A DNA stretch of 10,593 nt, from assembly GCA_002839125.1 (NCBI GenBank), contig PGXI01000046.1:1-10593 (forward strand), written 5' to 3'. Positions within the stretch are counted from its first letter, which is position 1; each line of letters starts with the position of its first letter. The stretch comes from Tenericutes bacterium HGW-Tenericutes-5 (GTDB lineage: Bacteria; Bacillota_I; Bacilli_A; Izemoplasmatales; Hujiaoplasmataceae). The translations under genes were made by a program, and so were the position numbers. Below are positions 1 to 6,969 of the stretch, in pieces. The notes below the pieces were generated by a model, which worked only from the letters and a program-made list of their open reading frames with translations, was not told the DNA's origin and searched no databases.

Positions 1-597
1 TTCAATTAGTTCAGTCATTTTCGGTAAGATATCATTATTTATTAAAGGAAAAAACGATTTATTTAAATTAGTCAATAAATCTTTCTCAATTACTAAACGA
101 TCAAAAGAATTATCGTATACGTTTTTAATGCTCTCAACATGAGAACCAACATAGATATTCTTGTTTTCCAAAATTTGTTGGCAGATAGAACCTACTATCA
201 CCCATAAAACCGTCAATCTTCCCGAGAATATACCTCCCCCGGATTTGTCGTTATAATTATTATATTTAAAATATGCAGGGAAGTCAGAATGGCCAGGTCT
301 AGGAACATTATTTAATGAATCATAATCACCTTTTTTATAATCTTTATTAGGAACTAAAAACGTTAAAGCTGCACCAGTTGTATAACCATTTTTAAAACCA
401 GATACAATTTCATAATCATCATTTTCAATTCTAGAGGTACTTATTTTACCATCTGGTCTTCTCTTGCTTAAGTTAAAATCTAATAATTCAAAATCTATTT
501 TGATTCCGGCAGGAATTTGATCTAAAACAACCCCAAGGAATTTTCCATGAGATTCGCCAAAAAAAGTTAGTTTTATATTATTACCGATATTATTCAT
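1..597 (-). CDS. aroC: Chorismate synthase, partial (N-terminal 199 residues)
   Basis: Converts 5-enolpyruvylshikimate-3-phosphate (EPSP) to chorismate in the cytoplasm, using reduced FMN as a catalytic cofactor. The visible N-terminal half has FGESHG at residues 13-18 with the first conserved active-site His17, RRPDG at 46-50, SGFKNGYTTGAAL from 66, RPGHSD at 100-105 with the second conserved His103, and GGGIFSGRLT at 120-129. The last motif matches the 'FSGRLT' version I recall from clostridial-type enzymes rather than the more common 'RSSARET' version. Full-length enzymes have roughly 360-390 residues, so about half is missing beyond position 1. The ATG at 597-595 is preceded by GGAG (611-608) with a 10-base spacer, and the gene lies 16 bases after the aroB stop, so it is the fourth gene of the tyrA-aroA-aroB-aroC operon. 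Identification is secure; C-terminal integrity cannot be judged. Confidence 0.95.
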   Translation of the reverse strand, partial: MNNIGNNIKLTFFGESHGKFLGVVLDQIPAGIKIDFELLDFNLSKRRPDGKISTSRIENDDYEIVSGFKNGYTTGAALTFLVPNKDYKKGDYDSLNNVPRPGHSDFPAYFKYNNYNDKSGGGIFSGRLTVLWVIVGSICQQILENKNIYVGSHVESIKNVYDNSFDRLVIEKDLLTNLNKSFFPLINNDILPKMTELIE

Positions 598-613
598 AAA
601 ATATCAACTCCGT

Positions 614-1606
614 TTATAATTCTTCAATTTGTTTTTTTATTATGTATGCTTCGCCAATTTTGTCTACCATTACCACAGAAATACCATTAGCTTGAGCTTT
701 TTTATCTAATTTAACAAACTCTAGTAAATCGACTTTTGAAGCTTGGTCCTCTGTTGGTAAACTATACTTAGATAATACTTCCTTTAAATCGTTCTTAATT
801 TCTTTATCAACCATCAAAAGCATTCCTAATCCAACCGCTTCGCCATGAAGGTATTTACTATATTTGTAAAACGCCTCATATGCATGACCAAATGTGTGAC
901 CAAAGTTCAACAAGTGTCGATCTTTTTCATCAAATTCATCTTTTTCCACTAATTCTTTTTTTATCAGTAATGATTGATAAATATAATATCCAATATTGTC
1001 TTTAATATCAAGAGTTTTCAAATCATCGAACAAATGTCTAGATTTAATCATTCCATATTTAATCATTTCTGCTATACCATTATTAAATTGTCTTGCGGAT
1101 AATGTGTCTAGTACTTTAGGATCTATCAATACTAAACTAGGAGGATAGATTGAACCAATACAGTTTTTAGCAATATCAGTGTTGATGCCAACTTTACCGC
1201 CGATAGAAGAGTCTATCTGTGATAATAAAGTTGTCGGAATTTGAATATATTCAATACCTCTTAAAATAGTAGAAGCTAAAAAACCAGCAAGGTCTCCTGT
1301 GACTCCTCCGCCTAAAGCGATAATTACACTATCTTTCTTTATTCCATTTTCAAGAAGGATTTTTGCAATTCTCTCATATTGAAATAAGGATTTAGAAACT
1401 TCTCCTTCAGGAAATTCAATTAAGTAATTATTAGTTAATTTTCTTGATAATTTATTTGCATATAATTTAGAAACATTGTCATCAGAAATAATTACATAAT
1501 TTCGATTAACATCTAAATAATTTTCAATATTATCAAGAAGATAATCTTTGATATATATATCATAATTTCTTCTTGTTGATTTTATAGTTAATTTCAATTT
1601 GATCAC
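614..1606 (-). CDS. aroB: 3-dehydroquinate synthase
   Basis: Cytoplasmic NAD- and metal-dependent enzyme that cyclises DAHP to 3-dehydroquinate, the second shikimate pathway step. Family signatures are clear: the nucleotide-binding GGGVTGD at residues 99-105, IPTTLLSQIDSSIGGK at 123-138, and likely metal ligands Glu180 (AEMIKYG), His237 (HTFGH) and His254 (HGEAV). At 330 residues it is slightly shorter than the usual 350-360. The longest frame begins with GTG at 1606-1604, directly abutting the aroA stop TAG. That GTG has no Shine-Dalgarno of its own and forms part of the sequence AGGTGAT, itself a good Shine-Dalgarno. A TTG three codons later (1597-1595) sits 5 bases after AGGTGA and is the more likely start. 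Translation is probably coupled to aroA. Function is certain; only the exact start is open. Confidence 0.95.
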   Translation of the reverse strand: MIKLKLTIKSTRRNYDIYIKDYLLDNIENYLDVNRNYVIISDDNVSKLYANKLSRKLTNNYLIEFPEGEVSKSLFQYERIAKILLENGIKKDSVIIALGGGVTGDLAGFLASTILRGIEYIQIPTTLLSQIDSSIGGKVGINTDIAKNCIGSIYPPSLVLIDPKVLDTLSARQFNNGIAEMIKYGMIKSRHLFDDLKTLDIKDNIGYYIYQSLLIKKELVEKDEFDEKDRHLLNFGHTFGHAYEAFYKYSKYLHGEAVGLGMLLMVDKEIKNDLKEVLSKYSLPTEDQASKVDLLEFVKLDKKAQANGISVVMVDKIGEAYIIKKQIEEL

Positions 1607-2863
1607 CTATAAATATTCTATTTTAATACCAAGGGATTGTAAATCTTCAAAAAAGTCAGGATAAGATTTGTTTATAGCCTCTGCTCTTTCAATTATTATT
1701 GGGCCTTCAGCTCTTAGTGCAGCAATTGCAGCTGACATTGCCATCCTATGGTCATTATAAGAATCAATCGTTCCTTTCCTAAAGATTTCTGAACCATGAA
1801 TAATATAGCTATCTCCAGTGATATTGGTTTTTATCCCCAAAACAGATAGTATTTCATTAGTTGCAGTAAAGCGATCTGTTTCTTTTATCCGCAATCTATT
1901 TGCGTTAAAAATTAAGGTGTCTCCTTTTGAAACAGCACCCAATATTGATAATATAGGACCTATATCAGGACATTGACTTACATCAATATCAACTCCAGAG
2001 GTTTCTGATTTTACAAATCTAAGAGCGTCTCTTTCTTTTAAAACTTTACCACCCATTGACTTGATTAAATCAATTACTACACTATCTGGTTGTAAGGTGT
2101 TCTTACTGATGTTACCTATTTTAATATCTCCGTTTATAATGCCGGCTACTGCAAAAAAAGCTAATTGTGAATAATCTGATTCGACTGAGTAATTACATGA
2201 TTTATACGTTTGATTCCCACTTATAAAATAAATATTGTTTTTTTCAGATATATTAATACCAAAACTTTTTAAAACATCAATTGTAATATCAACATATTTT
2301 TTAGATTCTAAATTGCCGATGATTTCTACTCTAGAATCAAAATCTTTTAAAGGCAAAGAAAATAATAAACCGCTTATAAATTGAGAACTTACATTTCCGG
2401 GTAATTTATATACACCTGGTTCAATTTCTCCTTTTACAAAAATATGGTTATCTTTTTTTTCAAAGCTTATGTTTTTACTAATAAATATATCTTCATATAC
2501 AGATAAAGGTCTTTTAAGTAGAGAAGGTTTACCGGTAAAATTAATTCCTTTAGTGTTACAAAAAAGAGGTATAAGGAATCTAATTGTTGATCCGGATTCT
2601 TTACAATCAATTACTTCATCTCCGAAAAAAGAAAGTTTTCCGTTACCATAAATATTTAAAGCGTTGTCCATTTTCTCAATTTTGATTCCAAGTTGCTTAA
2701 ACGCATTAATTGTAGCTTTTATATCATCGGAAAAGGTCACGTTTCTAATTGTAGATTTTCCATCAGCCAAACAAGCGCAAATAATTGCGCGATGAAGAAT
2801 TGATTTAGAAGGTGGGATTTTGACACTTCCTTTTGCAAAACCAGGATAAACTTTTACTTTCAT
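1607..2863 (-). CDS. aroA: 3-phosphoshikimate 1-carboxyvinyltransferase (EPSP synthase)
   Basis: Transfers enolpyruvyl from phosphoenolpyruvate to shikimate-3-phosphate, giving EPSP, the substrate of AroC. Active-site motifs by family comparison: PPSKSILHR at residues 17-25 (the Lys-Ser and Arg that bind substrate), ESGSTIRF at 89-96, KRPL at 117-120, SSQ at 159-161, PDIGP with catalytic Asp300, LRIKETDR at 324-331, and DHRMAM at 371-376. The length of 418 residues is normal. In the PEP/glyphosate loop the glycine equivalent to E. coli Gly96 is kept (Gly91), but the position equivalent to Pro101 is Phe96. The ATG is 3 bases after the tyrA stop, with a modest AGG-containing ribosome site overlapping the end of tyrA, and the gene ends where aroB begins, so all are co-transcribed. 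All key residues I checked are present and the gene looks functional. Confidence 0.96.
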   Translation of the reverse strand: MKVKVYPGFAKGSVKIPPSKSILHRAIICACLADGKSTIRNVTFSDDIKATINAFKQLGIKIEKMDNALNIYGNGKLSFFGDEVIDCKESGSTIRFLIPLFCNTKGINFTGKPSLLKRPLSVYEDIFISKNISFEKKDNHIFVKGEIEPGVYKLPGNVSSQFISGLLFSLPLKDFDSRVEIIGNLESKKYVDITIDVLKSFGINISEKNNIYFISGNQTYKSCNYSVESDYSQLAFFAVAGIINGDIKIGNISKNTLQPDSVVIDLIKSMGGKVLKERDALRFVKSETSGVDIDVSQCPDIGPILSILGAVSKGDTLIFNANRLRIKETDRFTATNEILSVLGIKTNITGDSYIIHGSEIFRKGTIDSYNDHRMAMSAAIAALRAEGPIIIERAEAINKSYPDFFEDLQSLGIKIEYL

Positions 2864-2866
2864 TGG

Positions 2867-3709
2867 CTACCTAACTTTTTTATATTTCTTTTTTAATTTA
2901 TTTGATTTTTCCAGTAGAATCTTTAATTTATCAGAATCTTTGTTTTGAATTTCTTTTTTAAGTAAATTTAATTCTTCAATAAATAAATCGAGTCTTTTTA
3001 AAATATATTTAGAGTTGTTAAGAAAGATATCTGTCCATAAAATACTATTGTTTTGTGCGATTCTTGTTAGATCTTTATAGGAATCACCAGCAAAATCAAT
3101 TATGTTAATTTCTTCATCATAGGAATTAACCAAAGCCATGGAGATTAAATGAGTTATATGTGAAGTATAAGCTAATAAATCATCATGGATTTCCATTGAA
3201 ACGACAGAAATTTTATTGAAACCAATTTCTTCCGCTAGTTTTTTTGTTAAAGCAACATTTTCCTTTTTGTTTTTAAAATAATCGATAATGATATAATTGC
3301 TATTTTCAAAAATTGAACAATCTGAATTATAAATACCACTAGATTCTTTACCTGCTATCGGATGAGTATATATTATTTCGATATTTGGTAAATCAATTTT
3401 TTCAATTTCGGAAATTAAACTACTTTTAATCCCTGAAACTTCAATAAATATTGTTCCGGGTTGTATTAAATGACCATTTATTTTAAAAAAACTAATAATG
3501 TCATGAGGATACAAGCACAAATATACTAATGTATTATTTTTCAAGAAATCATTTAGATTTTCAAAACTTTCATCAATGATATTTCTATCTATAGCATACT
3601 TTAAAGAGTTTGAATCTTTATCATACGCACTAATTTTGTGATTATTCTTTTTTAATCCTTGAGCAATTGAGCCTCCAATTAAACCCAAACCGATAATTCC
3701 AATTTTCAT
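2867..3709 (-). CDS. tyrA: Prephenate dehydrogenase, without an ACT domain
   Basis: Oxidatively decarboxylates prephenate to 4-hydroxyphenylpyruvate for tyrosine synthesis. The N-terminal Rossmann fold has GLGLIGGS at residues 7-14, and Asp30 at the end of the second strand suggests NAD rather than NADP. Family motifs are the Ser92/Lys95 region, THPIAGKE at 115-122 with the likely catalytic His116, HDDLLAYTSHITH at 174-186, and TRIA with the substrate-binding Arg215. At 280 residues it ends after the helical dehydrogenase domain, with a Lys-rich tail, and has no C-terminal ACT regulatory domain such as the roughly 365-residue Bacillus-type enzymes carry. It lacks a chorismate mutase domain as well. 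It is the first gene of the aro operon; ATG 3709-3707 has a strong AAAGGAG (3722-3716). An arogenate dehydrogenase activity cannot be excluded from sequence alone. Confidence 0.94.
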   Translation of the reverse strand: MKIGIIGLGLIGGSIAQGLKKNNHKISAYDKDSNSLKYAIDRNIIDESFENLNDFLKNNTLVYLCLYPHDIISFFKINGHLIQPGTIFIEVSGIKSSLISEIEKIDLPNIEIIYTHPIAGKESSGIYNSDCSIFENSNYIIIDYFKNKKENVALTKKLAEEIGFNKISVVSMEIHDDLLAYTSHITHLISMALVNSYDEEINIIDFAGDSYKDLTRIAQNNSILWTDIFLNNSKYILKRLDLFIEELNLLKKEIQNKDSDKLKILLEKSNKLKKKYKKVR

Positions 3710-3733
3710 ATAAAACTCCTTTTGTATGAAATA

Positions 3734-3742
3734 ATTTTATCA
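3734..3742 (-). promoter_or_regulatory. Probable extended -10 promoter of the tyrA-aroABC operon
   Basis: On the minus strand the sequence reads TGATAAAAT, an extended -10 (TGN plus TAAAAT, five of six matches to TATAAT), 25 bases upstream of the tyrA ATG. No convincing -35 box lies 17 bases upstream. A second perfect TATAAT on this strand (3765-3760) could be an alternative. The short distance leaves no room for a T-box or other long leader. This is pattern matching only. Confidence 0.4.
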
Positions 3743-3832
3743 TAATTCACCATAAAAATATTATATTAAAAAAAATCAGGTTAAAAAAAGGCTTTCATTT
3801 GCCTATAATGCTTAAAAAACCATAATATTTTA

Positions 3833-3841
3833 TGTTATAAT
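3833..3841 (+). promoter_or_regulatory. Probable extended -10 promoter for the flavin reductase-folD-purB-pspC operon
   Basis: TGTTATAAT is a perfect TATAAT hexamer (3836-3841) with the TGN extension, 26 bases upstream of the flavin reductase start. The best upstream -35 candidate is TTAAAA at 3812-3817 (18-base spacer), which is weak, as is usual for extended -10 promoters. Another TATAAT lies at 3804-3809 and could be a second start. The intergenic region is divergent, so the two operons share about 158 bases of control DNA. Confidence 0.5.
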
Positions 3842-3867
3842 TAGTATGAATAAAGAGGTGAATTGCT

Positions 3868-4380
3868 ATGTATAAAGAAATTGGAGTTTTTGAACATGCT
3901 AATATAGTTTTAGAAAAGATGACACCTGGAGTATTTTTAAACACCAAAAAAGGCAATGTAATCAATACGATGATTATTGGTTGGGGTGGTATTAGTGTTA
4001 TTTGGGGTAGACCAATATTTATAGTACTCGTAAGAGATTCTAGAGCTACCTATGATTTAATTGAATCAAGTAGTGAGTTCACAGTAAGTATTCCTTTAAA
4101 AGATAACTTAAAAAAAGAGATTGGTATTTGTGGAACAAAGTCTTTAAGAGACATGGATAAATTTAAAGAATGTAATTTTACACCGATTAAAGGAAGAAAA
4201 ATAGATACACCAATAATAGCTGAGGTGGGATTGCATTACGAATGTAAAGTTATATACAAACAAGATTTAGATCAAGATATTGTACCGCAAATAGTAAAAT
4301 CGAGATATTATAATAAAACCGCAAATCACACCGTGTACTACGGCGAAATTATTGATCAATACATTTACGAAAAGGAGTAA
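3868..4380 (+). CDS. Flavin reductase family protein (FMN-binding split barrel)
   Basis: A 170-residue cytoplasmic protein of the flavin-reductase-like, FMN-binding split-barrel family. Recognisable family segments are NTMIIGWGGISVIWGRP at residues 33-49, where the Asn-Thr-Met turn and following strand contact FMN in relatives, VLVRDSRATYDLI at 53-65, EFTVSIP at 70-76, and CGTKSLRDMDKF at 88-99. Relatives transfer electrons from NAD(P)H to free or bound flavin, but many members have no assigned substrate, so the precise reaction is unknown. The start ATG has AGAGGTGA (3854-3861) six bases upstream. It is first in a plus-strand operon, 3 bases before folD, and divergent from the aro operon, whose chorismate synthase needs reduced FMN; a supply role is possible but inferred. 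No signal peptide or membrane segment is visible. Confidence 0.85.
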   Translation: MYKEIGVFEHANIVLEKMTPGVFLNTKKGNVINTMIIGWGGISVIWGRPIFIVLVRDSRATYDLIESSSEFTVSIPLKDNLKKEIGICGTKSLRDMDKFKECNFTPIKGRKIDTPIIAEVGLHYECKVIYKQDLDQDIVPQIVKSRYYNKTANHTVYYGEIIDQYIYEKE

Positions 4381-4383
4381 ACT

Positions 4384-5232
4384 ATGGATAAAATATTAGA
4401 TGGGTCAGCTTTAGCAAAAAAAATCAGAACTAATCTAAAGGTTCAAACAGAAGAATACATCAATAAATATCAGATAGTTCCTCATTTGGCAGTAATTTTA
4501 GTCGGAACTGATCCAGCAAGCGAAACATATGTTAGGTTTAAAGAAAAAGCTTGTCACCAAGTAGGAATGAAATCAACATTAATTAACTTACCAGAGGATA
4601 TTAGCGAAGAAAAATTGATTGAAGAAATAGAAAAATTAAATAATGATAAGTCTATCCACGGAATCTTACTTCAATTACCGATTCCTAAACATTTGGATTC
4701 TGAAAAAATCATTAATCTGATTAATCCAGAAAAAGATGTAGATGGATTTGCAAATGAAAATGTAGCCAAACTTTGTAAAAACCAAGATGCACTAGTTCCT
4801 TGTACTCCACTGGGAATAATTAGATTGCTTGAAGAATATAATATCAAAACTCAAGGAGAACACTGCGTTATCCTAGGTAGAAGTCAAATAGTTGGAAAGC
4901 CAATGGCACAATTAATGTTACAAAAGAATTCAACGGTCACAATCTGTCATTCGAAAACAAAGAATCTGAAAGAGATAGCTAAACAAGCAGATATTTTGAT
5001 AGCCGCAATCGGAAAGGCTCATATGGTTGATGAAACTTTTATTAAAGATGGAGCTGTTGTTATTGATGTTGGCGTTTCAAGAATAAATGGTAAAATTTAC
5101 GGTGACGTTGATTTTGATAAAGTGATTGATAAAGTTAGTTACATTACACCAATGCCTGGTGGAACCGGACCGATGACAATTGCTTGTCTTTTAGAAAATA
5201 CTCTAAAATGCTATTTAAATTTGGTAGAATAA
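4384..5232 (+). CDS. folD: Bifunctional methylenetetrahydrofolate dehydrogenase / methenyltetrahydrofolate cyclohydrolase
   Basis: Interconverts 5,10-methylene-, 5,10-methenyl- and 10-formyl-tetrahydrofolate, providing formyl groups for purine synthesis and initiator tRNA. The 282-residue length is typical. Visible motifs: Tyr49-x3-Lys53 (YVRFK, catalytic lysine), GILLQLPIP at 93-101, DVDGF with Asp120, PCTPLGI at 139-145, the NAD(P)-binding GRSQIVGKP at 165-173, CHSKT after it, and the C-terminal PMPGGTGPMT at 256-265. The start follows AAGGAG (4372-4377), which overlaps the stop of the flavin reductase gene. purB begins one base after the folD stop, implying coupled translation and a shared role in purine supply. 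Both catalytic residues are present, so both activities are expected. Confidence 0.97.
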   Translation: MDKILDGSALAKKIRTNLKVQTEEYINKYQIVPHLAVILVGTDPASETYVRFKEKACHQVGMKSTLINLPEDISEEKLIEEIEKLNNDKSIHGILLQLPIPKHLDSEKIINLINPEKDVDGFANENVAKLCKNQDALVPCTPLGIIRLLEEYNIKTQGEHCVILGRSQIVGKPMAQLMLQKNSTVTICHSKTKNLKEIAKQADILIAAIGKAHMVDETFIKDGAVVIDVGVSRINGKIYGDVDFDKVIDKVSYITPMPGGTGPMTIACLLENTLKCYLNLVE

Positions 5233-5233
5233 A

Positions 5234-6541
5234 ATGATTGAACGATATACTAGACCAATTATGAAAAAAATTTGGTCAGAGAAGAATAAATTTGACGCTT
5301 TCTTAAAAATTGAAATTCTCAACGTAGAAGCTTTAGAAAAAATAGGTGTAGTTAGTTTTCAAGACTTAGAGTTAATCAAGACAAAAGCCACATATAATAT
5401 TAAAAGAATAAAAGCGATTGAATCAGAAACAAAACATGATGTAATCGCCTTTACTAGAAATGTTTCTGAATCCTTAGGATTAGAAAAGCGATATATTCAT
5501 TATGGTTTAACTTCTACCGATGTAGTCGATACTGCAAATGGATATATTCTTAAAAAAGCAAACGAAGTTATAAAGAAGGATGTTTTATCATTTCTTAAGG
5601 TTCTTAAAAATAAAGCTTTTGAATATAAAAACACATATTGTATTGGCAGGACTCACGGAATCCACGCAGATATCACTGTTTTCGGCTTAAAATTTGCGCT
5701 TTGGTATGATGAATTATCGCGTAATTACCAACGATTCTTAAAAGCGTGTGAAGAAATCGAAGTAGGAAAGATTAGTGGAGCTGTAGGAAACTATGCATTT
5801 ACCGAAATTGAAGTAGAAAAATACATTTGTGAAAAACTCGGATTAAAAACAGTAAACATTTCAACTCAAACACTTCAGAGAGACCGACATGCATTCTATC
5901 TTAGCACTTTAGTCTTATTAGCATCTTCTCTAGAAAAGATTGCTTTAGAAATTAGACATCTTCAAAGAACAGAAGTAAATGAAGTAAGAGAGCCTTTCTC
6001 TAAGAATCAAAAAGGATCTTCAGCTATGCCACATAAGAAAAATCCGATAGTAAGTGAAAATATCACTGGATTAACTAGAGTTCTTAGAGGTTATATGCTA
6101 TCTAGTTATGAGAATATAGCTCTGTGGCATGAAAGAGACATAAGTCATTCTTCGGTTGAAAGAATTATTTTGCCAGATGCAACAACTTTAATTGATTATA
6201 TGTTTAATCGTTATTCTAATGTAATAGAAAATTTAGTTGTTTATAAAGAAAACATGATAAATAATATCTACAAAACCAATGGAATAATCTTTTCACAACG
6301 AGTACTTACGAAATTAATCGATGCTGGAGTTTCTCGCGAAAATGCTTATGATTTAGTACAAACACTCGCTAACGAAGCTTATGATAAAGGATTAGACTTT
6401 AAAGGTTTAGTAAAAAACAATCAATATGTTCGTTCTTTGCTTAATGATAATGCAATTGGTGAAATGTTTGATATGAGTTTTTATAGTAGAAAAGTAGATT
6501 ATATTTATGATAATGTATTTAATAATACAAAACGAGATTAG
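5234..6541 (+). CDS. purB: Adenylosuccinate lyase
   Basis: Catalyses two fumarate-releasing steps of purine synthesis: SAICAR to AICAR, and adenylosuccinate to AMP. It belongs to the fumarase/aspartase superfamily and acts as a cytoplasmic homotetramer. At 435 residues the length is standard. His68 (TKHDV), His89 (HYGLTSTD, 89-96) and His141 (GRTHGIHA, 138-145) match the known active-site histidines of the Bacillus subtilis enzyme, with the same numbering as I recall it. The superfamily signature loop SSAMPHKKNP is at 262-271, followed by ERDISHSSVER. The ATG lies one base after the folD stop with no strong ribosome site (only GGTAGA inside the end of folD), so translation probably relies on coupling. 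No anomalies in the active site. Confidence 0.97.
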   Translation: MIERYTRPIMKKIWSEKNKFDAFLKIEILNVEALEKIGVVSFQDLELIKTKATYNIKRIKAIESETKHDVIAFTRNVSESLGLEKRYIHYGLTSTDVVDTANGYILKKANEVIKKDVLSFLKVLKNKAFEYKNTYCIGRTHGIHADITVFGLKFALWYDELSRNYQRFLKACEEIEVGKISGAVGNYAFTEIEVEKYICEKLGLKTVNISTQTLQRDRHAFYLSTLVLLASSLEKIALEIRHLQRTEVNEVREPFSKNQKGSSAMPHKKNPIVSENITGLTRVLRGYMLSSYENIALWHERDISHSSVERIILPDATTLIDYMFNRYSNVIENLVVYKENMINNIYKTNGIIFSQRVLTKLIDAGVSRENAYDLVQTLANEAYDKGLDFKGLVKNNQYVRSLLNDNAIGEMFDMSFYSRKVDYIYDNVFNNTKRD

Positions 6542-6559
6542 GAGGTAGAAGATTTTTAT

Positions 6560-6823
6560 ATGGAAAAGAAGAGACTTTATCGAGATACTGAAAACCAGAA
6601 AATTTTTGGAGTTTGTTCTGGATTAGCTGATTACTTGGATTTAGATGTAACTTTAATTAGAGTATTATGGTTGGCTGCGGTTTTATTAGCTGGTTCTGGC
6701 TTGTTATTATATCTAATTTTTGCGATAGTTGTGGAACCAAAAAGTGTTGTTATGGCAAAAGTAAAACAAGAAGAACGCAAAAAAGACGATAGTGATGATC
6801 CATTTGCAAAATATGACAAATAA
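6560..6823 (+). CDS. Small PspC-domain membrane protein
   Basis: An 87-residue protein with a classic PspC domain: KRLYRD at residues 4-9, GVCSGLADYLDLD at 17-29, IRVLW at 33-37, then one hydrophobic membrane segment at about 35-57 ending in VVEP. A strongly charged tail follows (60-87). PspC-domain proteins in enterobacteria take part in the phage-shock envelope stress response; small stand-alone members like this are common in Bacillota and mostly of unknown role. A strong AGGAGG overlaps the purB stop codon, but the spacer to the ATG is 14 bases, longer than optimal, and no other start codon lies between. It is the last gene of the operon, 18 bases after purB and just ahead of a terminator. 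The link to purB is probably only co-transcription. Confidence 0.87.
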   Translation: MEKKRLYRDTENQKIFGVCSGLADYLDLDVTLIRVLWLAAVLLAGSGLLLYLIFAIVVEPKSVVMAKVKQEERKKDDSDDPFAKYDK

Positions 6824-6837
6824 GAAACTAAATAATT

Positions 6838-6876
6838 AAAAAGACTGAGAGTTGAACAACTTTCAGTCTTTTTTTT
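6838..6876 (+). terminator. Strong intrinsic terminator after the pspC gene
   Basis: The arms 6838-6854 and 6857-6873 are complementary over 17 positions with one G-T wobble. The innermost pairs must open to give a loop of about four bases. A run of eight T follows from 6869 to 6876. It lies 14 bases after the PspC stop and separates the flavin reductase-folD-purB-pspC operon from pst. Confidence 0.93.
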
Positions 6877-6900
6877 ACATTAAATTTACAATACTTTACT
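6874..6900 (+). promoter_or_regulatory. PhoP-box-like direct repeats upstream of pstS
   Basis: Three direct repeats, TTTACA (6874-6879), TTTACA (6885-6890) and TTTACT (6895-6900), start 11 and 10 bases apart, about one helical turn. The Bacillus PhoP regulator binds repeats of the type TT(A/T/C)A(C/T)A spaced by about 5 bases upstream of pho genes, and pstS is a classic target. Position, spacing and gene context all agree, although AT-rich DNA makes chance matches easier. The sequence implies induction under phosphate limitation. Confidence 0.62.
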
Positions 6901-6909
6901 TTTTTTTGG

Positions 6910-6938
6910 TGATAGAAATAATTCAAAAAGATTATTAT
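6910..6938 (+). promoter_or_regulatory. Candidate -10 elements of the pstS promoter
   Basis: Two candidates are seen. TGATAGAAA (6910-6918) is an extended -10 with a weak hexamer; it would put transcription start near 6925 and the PhoP-like repeats at about -51 to -25, as in Bacillus pho promoters. TATTAT (6933-6938) has five of six matches but would place the repeats further upstream. Neither has a good -35 box, as expected for an activator-dependent promoter. Confidence 0.35.
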
Positions 6939-6969
6939 ATAGTTGATATTTCACATAAAGGAGAAAATT

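Noticed and set aside
2469..2651. Plus-strand 60-codon frame inside aroA
   Set aside because: It is antisense to well-conserved EPSP synthase sequence, short, without a ribosome site or recognisable domain.
3789..3804. Small inverted repeat AGGC-N8-GCCT in the divergent intergenic region, considered as an operator
   Set aside because: Only four base pairs per arm, which is expected by chance in a region this size; no known regulator site matches.
3710..3867. T-box or purine riboswitch ahead of tyrA or the folD-purB operon
   Set aside because: The distances from the likely promoters to the start codons are about 25 bases on either side. No T-box sequence, terminator hairpin or purine aptamer core is visible.
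6943..6969. TTG at 6943 as the start of pstS
   Set aside because: It would add nine residues, placing charged residues before the signal peptide and putting the Shine-Dalgarno inside the gene. ATG 6970 has an ideal AAAGGAG six bases upstream.
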